Shown here: positions 46,255 to 54,038 of the stretch, piece by piece | Layout of the letters: every line of letters starts with the position of its first letter | Numbering within the stretch: position 1 is the first letter of the stretch | Made by a program: the position numbers and the translations under genes | Assembly (NCBI RefSeq): GCF_023016525.1 | Contig: NZ_JALKCG010000011.1 | Span: 22,997 to 86,996, forward strand | DNA: 64,000 bases | Source of the DNA: Ancylobacter koreensis | Lineage (GTDB): Bacteria; Pseudomonadota; Alphaproteobacteria; Rhizobiales; Xanthobacteraceae | Direction of reading: 5' to 3' | The notes under the pieces: model-generated | Database searches by the model: none | Told to the model about the DNA's origin: nothing | What the model saw: only the letters and a program-made list of their open reading frames with translations

Positions 46255-47730
46255 ATGAACATGCACGCCCGCCCCGCCGACCCCAAGAAGCTCATCAAGG
46301 GCGCGACCGGCGACTGGGAGGTGGTCATCGGCATGGAGATCCATGCCCAGGTGACGTCGAACTCCAAGCTGTTCTCCGGCGCCTCGACCGAGTTCGGCGG
46401 CGAGCCGAACAGCCACGTCTCGCTGGTCGACGCCGCGATGCCGGGTATGCTCCCCGTGATCAACGAGGAATGCGTGAAGCAGGCGGTGCGCACCGGCCTC
46501 GGCCTGAAGGCGCAGATCAACAACCGCTCGGTGTTCGACCGCAAGAACTACTTCTACCCGGACCTGCCGCAGGGCTACCAGATCAGCCAGTACAAGAGCC
46601 CCATCGTTGGCGAGGGCGTGGTGCTGGTGGACACGGCGGACGGGCAGATCGAGGTCGGCATCGAGCGGCTGCATCTGGAGCAGGATGCGGGCAAGTCGAT
46701 CCACGACCAGCACCCGACCCTGTCGCTCGTCGACCTCAACCGCTCGGGCGTGGCGCTGATGGAGATCGTCTCCAAGCCGGACCTTCGCTCCTCGGAAGAG
46801 GCCAAGGCCTATGTGACCAAGCTGCGCACCATCCTGCGCTATCTCGGCACCTGCGACGGCGACATGGAGAAGGGCAGCCTGCGCGCCGACGTGAACGTCT
46901 CCGTGCGCAAGCCGGGCGAGGATTTCGGCACACGCTGCGAGATCAAGAACGTCAACTCCATCCGCTTCATCGGCCAGGCCATCGAGACCGAGGCGCGCCG
47001 GCAGATCGGCATCATCGAGGATGGCGGCACCATCGACCAGGAAACCCGCCTGTTCGACCCGAACCGGGGCGAGACGCGTTCCATGCGCTCGAAGGAAGAG
47101 GCGCACGACTACCGCTACTTCCCCGACCCGGACCTGCTGCCGCTCGAATTCGACGACGCCTTCGTCGCCGGGCTCGCCGCGCATCTCCCGGAACTGCCGG
47201 ACGAGAAGAAGGCCCGCTTCGTCGCCGATTACGGCCTCTCCGCCTACGACGCCGACGTGCTGGTCGCCGAGAAGGAGACGGCCGCTTATTACGAGGAGGT
47301 CGCCCGCGGGCGCGACGCCAAGGCGGCGGCGAACTTCGTCATCAACGAGCTGTTCGGCCGGCTGAACAAGGAAGGCCGCGACATTGCCTCTTCGCCGGTC
47401 TCGGCGGCGCAGATCGGCGCCATTGTCGACCTGATCGCCGACGGCACCATCTCCGGCAAGATCGCCAAGGACCTGTTCGAGATCGTCTTCACCGAGGGGG
47501 GCGATCCGCGGGCGCTGGTGGAAGAGCGCGGGATGAAGCAGGTCACGGACACCGGCGCCATCGAGGCGGCGGTCGACGCGATCATCGCCGCGAACCCCGA
47601 CAAGGTGGCGCAGGTTCAGGCCAAGCCCACCATGCTCGGCTGGTTCGTCGGCCAGGTGATGAAGCAGACCGGCGGCAAGGCCAACCCGCAGGCGGTGAAC
47701 GACCTCCTGAAGGGCAAGCTCGGCATATGA
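46255..47730 (+). CDS. gatB: Asp-tRNA(Asn)/Glu-tRNA(Gln) amidotransferase subunit B
   Basis: GatB activates the tRNA-bound carboxylate and receives ammonia from GatA. The 491-aa protein shows [40 protein letters not shown] (in parts), [15 protein letters not shown], and [16 protein letters not shown], with the C-terminal YqeY-like tail domain. ATG 46255 is followed by a second ATG at 46261. It is separated from gatCA by the GT2 and DUF6455 genes on the other strand. Confidence 0.97.
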   Translation: MNMHARPADPKKLIKGATGDWEVVIGMEIHAQVTSNSKLFSGASTEFGGEPNSHVSLVDAAMPGMLPVINEECVKQAVRTGLGLKAQINNRSVFDRKNYFYPDLPQGYQISQYKSPIVGEGVVLVDTADGQIEVGIERLHLEQDAGKSIHDQHPTLSLVDLNRSGVALMEIVSKPDLRSSEEAKAYVTKLRTILRYLGTCDGDMEKGSLRADVNVSVRKPGEDFGTRCEIKNVNSIRFIGQAIETEARRQIGIIEDGGTIDQETRLFDPNRGETRSMRSKEEAHDYRYFPDPDLLPLEFDDAFVAGLAAHLPELPDEKKARFVADYGLSAYDADVLVAEKETAAYYEEVARGRDAKAAANFVINELFGRLNKEGRDIASSPVSAAQIGAIVDLIADGTISGKIAKDLFEIVFTEGGDPRALVEERGMKQVTDTGAIEAAVDAIIAANPDKVAQVQAKPTMLGWFVGQVMKQTGGKANPQAVNDLLKGKLGI

Positions 47731-48227
47731 GCCCCGGCGCATCCCCCGCGCCGGCGCAAGGCGCGGTCACGGTCGAGGAGGCGCGTCGGGAGGACTTGCC
47801 CGCCATCGTCTCCATCCTCGCCCGCGAAACGATGTTCGGCGTGCGCGACAGCGCCGATCCCGCCGACTATGCCGACTATGAGCGGGCCTTCGACGCCATC
47901 GCCGCCGATCCGCGCTGCACGCTTTATGTCGCGCGGCTGGAGGGGCGGGTGGTCGGCACCTTCCAGCTCATCCTGTTCCATGCGCTGCTGCGCCACGGCG
48001 CGCTGCTCGCCCATGCCGAGGCGGTGCAGGTGGACCCGGATGTGCGCGGCAAGGGCGTCGGTAGCGCGATGATGGAGTTCGCCATCGCCGAGGCGCGCCG
48101 GCGCGGCGCCGGCTCGCTGCAGCTCGCCTCCAACAAGCTGCGCTTCGACGCGCATCGCTTCTACGAGAAGGCCGGTTTCGAGAAGCGGCTCGACGGATTC
48201 AAGATCGACCTCGCCGCGCACGGCTAA
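47727..48227 (+). CDS. GNAT family N-acetyltransferase
   Basis: A 166-aa acetyl-CoA-dependent acetyltransferase. Motif A is [21 protein letters not shown] (acetyl-CoA pyrophosphate loop R-G-K-G-V-G), and the C-terminal part has [21 protein letters not shown]. Its ATG overlaps the gatB stop (ATGA), so it is coupled to gatB. The substrate is unknown. Confidence 0.92.
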   Translation: MSPGASPAPAQGAVTVEEARREDLPAIVSILARETMFGVRDSADPADYADYERAFDAIAADPRCTLYVARLEGRVVGTFQLILFHALLRHGALLAHAEAVQVDPDVRGKGVGSAMMEFAIAEARRRGAGSLQLASNKLRFDAHRFYEKAGFEKRLDGFKIDLAAHG

Positions 48228-48253
48228 GGCGCGTCGCCCCGGGGGCGGCGGCC

Positions 48254-48916
48254 TCAGGGCAGGCAGCGCGCCATGAACACGTGCCACGCTTTTGCGCCGG
48301 AGAGGTTGTGGCGGGTCTTGTAGTCCCCCCACTCGGCGTTGCAGCGGTTCACCGCCTCGCGATCATTCTCGTCGGGCTGCTTGGCGAGCGAGGGGCCGGG
48401 CTCGGGCGTCGGCCGCGCGGCGACCGAGGGCACCGAGGTGCGCGGCTTCGGCGCCGCTTCCTTCGGCGCGGCCTCCTTCGGTGTTTCCTTGGCTGCGTCC
48501 TTTGCGGGGGTCTCCGGCTCCGGCTCGGCGCCCGTACCGGCAAGGCACTGTTTGGCGAAGTCGCGATAGGTCTGGTTGCCGGTCTGGTTCTTCGTCTTCA
48601 TCTCGTTCCACAGATCGGCGCACTGCTTGATCGAGGGCTGCGCCGCTACGGCTGCGGAGCCGGTCGCCGGCGTCCCGCGCCGGGCCGGCGTCTCGGCGGG
48701 CCTGGCGTCCGCCGGCTCCTTCTTCGCCTCGGCTTGCGCCAGGCATTCCTTGGCGAAGTCGCGATAGGTCTGGTCGCCGGTCTGGTTCTTCGCCTTCATC
48801 TCGTTCCAGCGGTCGGCGCAGATCTTGGCCGGCGAGGGTGCCGAGGCCGACTGGGCGAGGGCCGGGCCCGCGCCGAGGGCGCAGGCGAGGAGGACGAGGG
48901 CGGGCAGCGTCTTCAC
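48254..48916 (-). CDS. Exported protein with three PsiF-like Cys repeats
   Basis: A 220-aa protein with a signal peptide (LPALVLLACALGAGPALA) and three repeats of about 28 residues: CADRWNEMKAKNQTGDQTYR..FAKECL (about 33-59), a near-identical CADLWNEMK copy (about 98-124) and a diverged C-terminal one (CNAEWGDYKTRHN ... FMARCL, about 192-218). Each has Cys at both ends and a central W and Y/W, like PsiF repeats. Low-complexity Ala/Pro/Glu linkers separate them. GTG 48916 is the start. Function unknown. Confidence 0.78.
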   Translation of the reverse strand: MKTLPALVLLACALGAGPALAQSASAPSPAKICADRWNEMKAKNQTGDQTYRDFAKECLAQAEAKKEPADARPAETPARRGTPATGSAAVAAQPSIKQCADLWNEMKTKNQTGNQTYRDFAKQCLAGTGAEPEPETPAKDAAKETPKEAAPKEAAPKPRTSVPSVAARPTPEPGPSLAKQPDENDREAVNRCNAEWGDYKTRHNLSGAKAWHVFMARCLP

Positions 48917-49098
48917 GGGTCGCTATTCCATCCGTTTCCGGCCGCCGGGTACGCTGGCGACGGGGGAATCTAGCCGCTTCGACGCCGTGAGGCGAGCGTG
49001 CAACTCCGGGGGATCACGCCGACCTTGCCAGCAGCCGGGGCCGGCTCTAGTTCTGGTGAGGAACCCGCCCGCGCCGGGCGACGTGAAGGCTCGCGCTC

Positions 49099-49812
49099 AT
49101 GGCCCAGCTCCAGACGAACCCGATCCAGCTTTATTTCTGGCCGACGCCCAATGGCTGGAAGATCACCATCATGCTGGAGGAATGCGGGCTGCCCTATGAG
49201 GTGATCCCGCTCAATATCGGGCGCGGCGACCAGTTCAAGCCGGAGTTCCTCGCCCTTTCGCCCAACAACAAGATGCCGGCCATCGTCGATCCGGAAGGGC
49301 CGGGCGGCGCGCCGATCTCCATCTTCGAATCGGGCGCGATCCTTCAGTATCTCGGTCGCAAGACCGGGCTGTTCTATCCCCCCGACGAGCGCGGCCGGGT
49401 CGAGGTCGACCAGTGGCTGTTCTGGCAGATGTCCGGCCTCGGGCCCATGGCCGGGCAGGCGCACCATTTCCGCATCTACGCTCCCGAGAAGATCCCCTAC
49501 GCCATCGACCGCTACACCAACGAGGTGCACCGGCTCTACGGCGTGATGAACCGGCGCCTCGCCGACCGCCCCTTCCTTGCCGGCGATTATTCCATCGCCG
49601 ACATCGCGTGCCTGGGCTGGGCCAAGCTGTGGGAGCGGCAGGGGCAGGACATCAAGGAATTTCCCCATTTCGGGGCGTGGCTGGAGCGCATGCTGGCGCG
49701 CCCGGCGGTGAAGCGGGGCCTCGCGGTGAACGCCGAGGACCGCGCCAAGATCGACATCGCCACAGACAAGCAGGCGCAGTCCGTGCTGTTCGGCCAGCGC
49801 GCCCGCACCTGA
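49099..49812 (+). CDS. Glutathione S-transferase (Nu/YfcG-like)
   Basis: A 237-aa GST. The N-terminal half has LYFWPTPNGWKITIMLEECG (Thr/Asn active-site region typical of the Nu class), NKMPAIVD (cis-Pro) and FESGAILQYLG. The C-terminal half has SIADIACLGW. E. coli relatives YfcG and YghU act as disulfide-bond reductases using glutathione. It is the last clearly chromosomal protein gene before the tRNA. Confidence 0.93.
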   Translation: MAQLQTNPIQLYFWPTPNGWKITIMLEECGLPYEVIPLNIGRGDQFKPEFLALSPNNKMPAIVDPEGPGGAPISIFESGAILQYLGRKTGLFYPPDERGRVEVDQWLFWQMSGLGPMAGQAHHFRIYAPEKIPYAIDRYTNEVHRLYGVMNRRLADRPFLAGDYSIADIACLGWAKLWERQGQDIKEFPHFGAWLERMLARPAVKRGLAVNAEDRAKIDIATDKQAQSVLFGQRART

Positions 49813-49938
49813 TTTGCCGCCGGGCGGCGCGGGCTGCGGTGGAGGCCTGCGCATTCGGCCTTGACCGGGGAGCGGCGGAAACCTAGACAGGTCGCCGGCT
49901 TGACACCGCCGCCGCCGCAAGGCGCGACGAAGCCGGCT

Positions 49939-50030
49939 GGAGACGTGGCCGAGAGGCTGAAGGCACTCGTTTGCTAAATGAGCAGACCCCCAAAAGGGTC
50001 TCGAGGGTTCGAATCCCTCCGTCTCCGCCA
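49939..50030 (+). tRNA. tRNA-Ser(GCU), likely prophage integration site
   Basis: A complete class II tRNA. The acceptor stem GGAGACG (49939-49945) pairs with CGTCTCC (50020-50026), discriminator G, encoded CCA at 50028-50030. The anticodon loop TTGCTAA carries GCT at 49973-49975. The long variable arm (around AGACCCCCAAAAGGGTCT) and the T-loop GGTTCGAATCC are present. The 3' end borders the phage-derived region directly, so this is the probable attachment site, with the gene restored on integration. Confidence 0.97.
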
Positions 50031-50091
50031 ACTATTTTTCAAGCGAAATAAGCAAGTAAAATCAACGCGTTGGCGGTTACGCCATTCCGAG

Positions 50092-50131
50092 TTACCCCAC
50101 ACGTTACCCCACACATTTTACCCCACACGTT
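50092..50131. repeat. Three TTACCCCACACRTT repeats next to the tRNA
   Basis: TTACCCCACACRTT occurs at 50092-50105, 50104-50117 and 50118-50131, in direct orientation with 12- and 14-bp spacing. They are 60 bp from the tRNA 3' end in an otherwise gene-free 255-bp stretch. Short direct repeats beside an attachment site are typical of integrase arm-binding or excisionase sites, but no such enzyme is seen here. Confidence 0.6.
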
Positions 50132-50285
50132 GGGCTCCGGGCGCGGCGCCACTGAGTGCGGTGTGCTGTCGCGACTCTGTTTCAGTATCTCGCGCACGAG
50201 TCGCCGGGGCTCTATCCGTTTTCCACACCGACGCTTGTTCTCGTTTTGTTCTCATGCTTCGATCCGAGCACGAGGAGAGACGGCC

Positions 50286-50537
50286 ATGCAGACGAAACCC
50301 GAGACCGCCCCCGAAGAGCAGCCTGACGCCCCCGAGGCGCCCGCCTTCGACATCACCGAGGAAGATATAGACGAGGCGATAGCGGCCTGCTCAGGGGACC
50401 CTAGGGCGGCCATACGCGCCCTTCTGATAGGCCAGCAGTTCCTAGAGGCGGCGCTTGAAGAGGCCCGTAAGGAGGCGTCTTGGGGCTATGTGAGGGGGCG
50501 CCCTTCGCGGTGGACGAAGGATGCGCCGGAAGGGTGA
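50286..50537 (+). CDS. Small phage-type hypothetical protein (83 aa)
   Basis: An acidic 83-aa protein: a Pro/Glu-rich N-terminus, then DITEEDIDEAIAACSGDPRA and IRALLIGQQFLEAALEEARK, helical and soluble. Proteins with the DIDEAI-AxxGDPRxAIRALL pattern occur in Hyphomicrobiales prophages without known function. The next ORF starts inside its 3' end. Confidence 0.68.
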   Translation: MQTKPETAPEEQPDAPEAPAFDITEEDIDEAIAACSGDPRAAIRALLIGQQFLEAALEEARKEASWGYVRGRPSRWTKDAPEG

Positions 50538-50763
50538 GCTGAGTCCCGGCATGATTCTGAGGGCGCATCCGTGGCGCGTGGTGTTCCCCGAGGCGGAGGT
50601 GAACCACGACCATATGCGGGGCGCGGGGTTCTATCGTTCCCGTGCGCTGCGGAGCGTGACCCGCTTGCGGCAGGGTGTGCGGGAGGTGCTCATATGCTTT
50701 GCTGACAGGGCCGATGCGGTGGCCTTTCAGCGGCACGCGGGCGGGTTCGTGGAGGGGGAGTGA
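50521..50763 (+). CDS. Small phage-type hypothetical protein (80 aa)
   Basis: An 80-aa basic protein that overlaps the previous gene by 17 bp: LRAHPWRVVFPEAEVNHDHM, then RQGVREVLICFADRADAVAFQRH. No family recognised. The tight overlap and same strand argue for an operon with its neighbours. Confidence 0.6.
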   Translation: MRRKGELSPGMILRAHPWRVVFPEAEVNHDHMRGAGFYRSRALRSVTRLRQGVREVLICFADRADAVAFQRHAGGFVEGE

Positions 50764-50767
50764 GAGA

Positions 50768-51454
50768 ATGCCCAGCGTCATGATAAGTGTCGATAAGGAC
50801 CTGCCTGACGATTGCGCCTACGTTGACGCGCTCCTCCAGCAGTCTCTGAAGGCGGGCAAAGTGAGCCGCCTAATGAGGAACCAACTTGTCGTCAACGCTG
50901 CTGGTATCCCATACAGAGATGGGGATAGGGCGTTCCTCTTCGGTGTGCCTGAGGTGTGTGAGGCTCTCCGGGTATTGGAGGGGCATCCGGTCCCCGACAC
51001 CACCAAAGGGCCCTTTCACTATACGTCCGGCCCGCTTGAAGGTCTTCAGAAGAAGCATTTTTTTCAGGCCAGCTTTATTCCGCAGAACATATTGAATGAG
51101 CTTGGGCGTAACGGCACCGGTCCTGTTTTTCGCGAGTTTGCGAAGAAGTACGGGAAAGACGGTTTCATGGGTAAGCCCATCACCCAAGAAGACCTTAAAC
51201 TCATCGTCGAGACGTTGGTAACTGGCTCGCTGAGCGCCCGCATGGATAGGCGTGAAAAGTATAGGGATGGGGGGCTTACTGGTGAGCATATCGTGTTCGC
51301 GGAGACGCCCGTGGGTAATCGGTATCTGTGCCTGTCTCATCACGGTGAGGATTTTGAACGGGTTGCTGACGCTGCTAGGGTTTGCTTGGTCGATTTTCCG
51401 GAAATCGCCGATTGCTGCCCAGCGACGACTAGCAAACCCGAGCCGTTGCCCTGA
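50768..51454 (+). CDS. Unrecognised 228-aa protein, atypical composition
   Basis: A soluble protein beginning MPSVMISVDKDLPDDCAYVD with no motif I recognise. Visible segments are YRDGDRAFLFGVPEVCEALRVL (in parts), a Lys/Phe-rich middle (LQKKHFFQASFIPQ), FREFAKKYGKDGF, and a C-terminal HHGEDFERVADAARVCLVDFPEI. Codon use is more AT-rich than neighbouring chromosomal genes, suggesting separate acquisition. Position between small phage genes and the truncated Rha gene fits a cargo (moron) gene. Confidence 0.66.
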   Translation: MPSVMISVDKDLPDDCAYVDALLQQSLKAGKVSRLMRNQLVVNAAGIPYRDGDRAFLFGVPEVCEALRVLEGHPVPDTTKGPFHYTSGPLEGLQKKHFFQASFIPQNILNELGRNGTGPVFREFAKKYGKDGFMGKPITQEDLKLIVETLVTGSLSARMDRREKYRDGGLTGEHIVFAETPVGNRYLCLSHHGEDFERVADAARVCLVDFPEIADCCPATTSKPEPLP

Positions 51455-51468
51455 CCTCCACTCCCGCC

Positions 51469-51846
51469 GTGTACGCCCGAAACGGCACCGTCTACGCCTC
51501 CAGCCGGGACGTTGCGGCGTTCTTCGGGAAGCAGCACAAGCACGTCCTCGACAGCATCAAGGCGTTGTTAGCGGAGGCCCCGAGCACTGAGCCGAATTTT
51601 CGGCTGAGTGAATATCGGGACAGCACCGGCCGCACTCTCCCCGCCTATGAGATGACTCGCGACGGCTTCACGCTCCTCGCAATGGGCTTCAACGGGAAGA
51701 CGGCACTCGCCTTCAAGGTCCGCTACATCGAGGAGTTCAACCGCATGGAGGCGCAGTTGAAGGCCCCTCAGGCTCCCCAGCTCCCGAACTTCATGGACCC
51801 CGGAGAGACACTGCGATTGAGCGCGCGCCGCACCGCCTCGTCCTGA
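51469..51846 (+). pseudogene. Truncated Rha family phage regulator
   Basis: The 125-aa product has the pRha N-terminal domain: VYASSRDVAAFFGKQHKHVL, then RLSEYRDSTGRTLPAYEMTR and DGFTLLAMGFNGKTALAFKV, with YIEEFNRME. Full-length Rha proteins carry a C-terminal antirepressor-like domain; here the reading frame leaves the family after NFMDPGE (about 51806) and stops. No ribosome-binding site is evident before GTG 51469 and the expected initiating Met has been lost. It is probably a remnant, broken where the antisense cargo gene begins. Confidence 0.8.
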
Positions 51847-52387
51847 GGATTTGGTTGGCCGTGGCGCGAAAGCCGCCGTCGCTTCTCCAAATCTCATTTG
51901 GGCCGATGGAAAGCTGAAAACGCGGATGTCGTTGAGACGGGTCCCAAAACGCTCGGCCAACGCGCATGTGAAGAGCGAGTTGGAAAGCCCCGGTAACGGC
52001 CTGCTCATGGCCTTCCCTAACATACTCGCAGGGGCGCGGCGCGGGGCCGGGAGGCGAAAGTCGAGGTGCAGGGAAAACAAAACTGGCCGCGACTACAGCT
52101 CCAGCGATATCAAGGCCGGCCTCTGAGCTGACGACTGCATCAACATAGCCGGACGCTTGGTGGATTGTTTGAGCCCACCTAGCGTAACTCCAATCCGGCG
52201 TCGGTTCTTTCACCTCGAACGCGAAAACCGTGTCACTGTATTCGGGGACCAAGGGAACGGCGACGACATCGGCGCGAATTGGGCTATCCTGAAAGACAGG
52301 GTGGGAAAGCCGCACCTCCTCGCGACATAAGAAATCGGCGCCAAGTGCATCCATCAGCTCACGCCGACGCATTTTCTCGATGTCCAA
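51791..52387 (-). CDS. Antisense cargo gene, possible PD-(D/E)XK nuclease
   Basis: A 198-aa protein read from TTG 52387, which has GGAGG 9 bp upstream (ATG 52372 is too far from it). The N-terminal half reads RADVVAVPLVPEYSDTVFAF, then EVKEPTPDWSYARWAQTIHQ, ASGYVDAVV: an Asp on one strand and E-x-K on the next, the core of PD-(D/E)XK nucleases, followed by a Q-x-x-x-Y helix. The last 20 residues read into the remains of the Rha gene, so the natural end may be lost. Function is not proven; a restriction or anti-phage role is possible. Confidence 0.62.
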   Translation of the reverse strand: MDIEKMRRRELMDALGADFLCREEVRLSHPVFQDSPIRADVVAVPLVPEYSDTVFAFEVKEPTPDWSYARWAQTIHQASGYVDAVVSSEAGLDIAGAVVAASFVFPAPRLSPPGPAPRPCEYVREGHEQAVTGAFQLALHMRVGRAFWDPSQRHPRFQLSIGPNEIWRSDGGFRATANQILRTRRCGARSIAVSLRGP

Positions 52388-52433
52388 AGCGCAATGCCTC
52401 CGGGCGGGAAATGGGCAGCCGAGCCGCTACCTT

Positions 52434-52838
52434 ATGCTCTCGGTCATCACCCGCAACGGCAACGCAACGACCACCTACCGCATTCGCGTAGTGCCGCTGG
52501 AGGGGAACCCATGGTTCGTTGCGACCGACGTTTGCCGCGCCCTCGGCCTCACTCTCGCTGGCGGCTCTACCCGCCACCTGACGAACCTCAATCCGATTGA
52601 TGTTCGCCGTGGGAGGGTTGATATCGGCCCGCAGGGTGGGCGGCCTAATGCCCTAATCTCCGAGGCTGGCCTGTACGAGCTGATCGCTCGGAGCAACAAG
52701 CCGGAAGCGCGCGCCTTCAAGGATTGGGTGTTCGGGGAGGTGCTCCCCACCATCAGGAAGACGGGCGGCTACGTCCTTCAGGGCGCCGACCGGGCGACCG
52801 TGGGAGAGGGCACGGTGGCCCGCTTATGCCTCCTGTAG
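52434..52838 (+). pseudogene. Truncated BRO-N antirepressor fragment
   Basis: The 134-aa product has a complete BRO-N domain: TYRIRVVPLEGNPWFVATDV, CRALGLTLAGG, GRPNALISEAGLYELIARSN and KPEARAFKDWVFGEVLPTIR, then KTGGYVLQGAD. Full-length phage antirepressors continue into a C-terminal domain; here the frame ends a few codons later (GEGTVARLCLL) inside repeat A, whose TAG provides the stop. This marks a recombination junction. It could still make a DNA-binding protein on its own. Confidence 0.82.
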
Positions 52839-52853
52839 ATGGAGCAGAGCCGT
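52824..52853 (+). repeat. Repeat A, copy 1 (possible T7-like phage promoter)
   Basis: A 30-bp sequence identical to 62913-62942, with the core TCCTGTAGATGGAG. It begins at the breakpoint of the BRO-N gene and supplies its stop codon. It resembles repeat B (TCCTGTATAGGGAG) at 18 of 26 aligned positions without gaps. Confidence 0.75.
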
Positions 52854-52875
52854 TCCAGAAACGTGGCGACCAGTT

Positions 52876-53451
52876 CTATCGCCGTAGCGTTCTAATCTGC
52901 TCAGGAGTCACATCGGCAAGGCGATGGAACAGGTCTGCGCCATTGCCACCTTTTTGGGTGTCCTTCGATACCGTCCCCTTTCGACCGACTTCGTGCTGCG
53001 CCAGAGAGACGAATGTTTTCACGCAATCGTCCACAACGGCTTCCATCGCCGCGCGCCGGTCCTCATCAGCCTCACGCCAATGGCAGGCGATCTGGTGAGC
53101 TAAAACCAAGGGGTCGAGCACGGCAGGACGGAGGCCACGGTAGGCGGGCTGTTTCTCCGCGCCGTGCGTCTTGTGATAAGCGTTCTTGAATAGAAGCCTG
53201 CCTTGTTCGACGAGATTCGACGTTGTGAAAAGAATATCATCTGTCTTCGTATCTATATCTGTCGCTTTCAGAAGCTTATGGCGAGAGAGGTATAGAAGTA
53301 GATACAGCGAGTTGAGCGAGATGATTGCTTCATTCGCCCAGCGGTATACATCCTCGGTTCGCAAAGCGCTTGTTCGGATACCCTTCCATGTGAAGAGCAG
53401 TGCAAACGCAGCGACAACGGCGGACGCGACGGCAGCGGAAGCTTCCAGCAT
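52876..53451 (-). CDS. Antisense cargo gene, single-pass membrane protein
   Basis: A 191-aa protein of unknown family. ATG 53451 follows GAGGGCATA. One membrane helix near the N-terminus (AAVASAVVAAFALLFTW) is followed by a cytoplasmic helical domain with RWANEAIISLNSLYLLLYLS, DPLVLAHQIACHWREADEDR and DDCVKTFVSLAQHE. Its codons are distinctly AT-richer than the surroundings. Membrane-anchored unknowns in such positions are often superinfection-exclusion or defence proteins, but nothing in the sequence proves it. Confidence 0.66.
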   Translation of the reverse strand: MLEASAAVASAVVAAFALLFTWKGIRTSALRTEDVYRWANEAIISLNSLYLLLYLSRHKLLKATDIDTKTDDILFTTSNLVEQGRLLFKNAYHKTHGAEKQPAYRGLRPAVLDPLVLAHQIACHWREADEDRRAAMEAVVDDCVKTFVSLAQHEVGRKGTVSKDTQKGGNGADLFHRLADVTPEQIRTLRR

Positions 53452-53452
53452 T

Positions 53453-53899
53453 ATGCCCTCTTCGTGCCAAGTCGATTGCGAGTGGTATTTTAATGCTCGC
53501 TTCGATCCTCGCAAGCTCTTCGCGTCCGCCCTTATCACCGTCCCCTTCAAAGGCACCGAGACCCTCGCCATCCACCACCCGGAGCTGGGGGACCTGATGG
53601 CTGCGCGCGACTTGCTGGAGCGATGCGGCTACGACATGCAGACGGGCACGGCGCGGCGCTACCTCGATATGCTCGGCGTGCCTGAGACCGAGCGCATCCT
53701 CATCAATCGCTCTATGGTCATAGGTTATGACCTTAGCCGCTTCCCCAATCGCGGCCTCATCTTCCTCACCCGCGCCGGCCGCAACCACGTCCTCATGGCG
53801 CCCACCAAGCCGGAGGCAAAGGAGTTCCGCGAGTGGCTCGCTGCGGAAGTGGTGGTGGTTGGCCGCCTTCGCCGCTTACGGGTCCTGTATAGGGAGTGA
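53453..53899 (+). CDS. Phage antirepressor-like fragment (BRO/P22-AR type)
   Basis: The 148-aa reading frame contains TVPFKGTETLAIHHPELGDL, MAARDLLERCGYDM, then RSMVIGYDLSRFPNRGLIFL and TRAGRNHVLMAPTKPEAKEF with REWLAAEVV, a BRO-like domain. The first 30 residues, before the antirepressor match, look like read-through of the divergent cargo gene's control region, so the true start is uncertain (53453 shown). The 3' end runs into repeat B, where it stops (VLYRE). Probably a broken or trimmed antirepressor. Confidence 0.66.
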   Translation: MPSSCQVDCEWYFNARFDPRKLFASALITVPFKGTETLAIHHPELGDLMAARDLLERCGYDMQTGTARRYLDMLGVPETERILINRSMVIGYDLSRFPNRGLIFLTRAGRNHVLMAPTKPEAKEFREWLAAEVVVVGRLRRLRVLYRE

Positions 53900-53903
53900 A
53901 GGT
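53875..53903 (+). repeat. Repeat B, copy 1 (possible T7-like phage promoter)
   Basis: A 29-bp sequence identical to 62992-63020, with core TCCTGTATAGGGAG. TATAGGGAG is the initiation part of T7-family promoters. It points toward the phage genes starting at 54039. Confidence 0.75.
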
Positions 53904-54038
53904 GTCCCCTGAGAAGCGCCGCTCATCCATCACCTTCATGAATCCAAATCCGGGACGGATTCGAAAAACTCATTGGACGACGGATTCCCGAGACCATTAC
54001 TCAGGTGCCCTCACGTTTCCATTAAGGGCTCCTTAACG

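Noticed and set aside
50092..50131. TTACCCCACAC repeats as a CRISPR array
   Set aside because: Three 14-bp units with essentially no spacers, and no cas genes; better explained as protein-binding repeats.
51258..51275. GTATAGGGA inside the 228-aa gene as a third promoter repeat
   Set aside because: Only nine bases match; the TCCT part is missing (GAAAA instead) and it lies within coding sequence.
52434..52838. BRO-N and downstream antirepressor fragment as one gene with an intron
   Set aside because: No group I/II intron features are seen, the intervening 0.6 kb encodes an antisense ORF with its own ribosome-binding site, and the two fragments look like different antirepressor types rather than halves of one protein.
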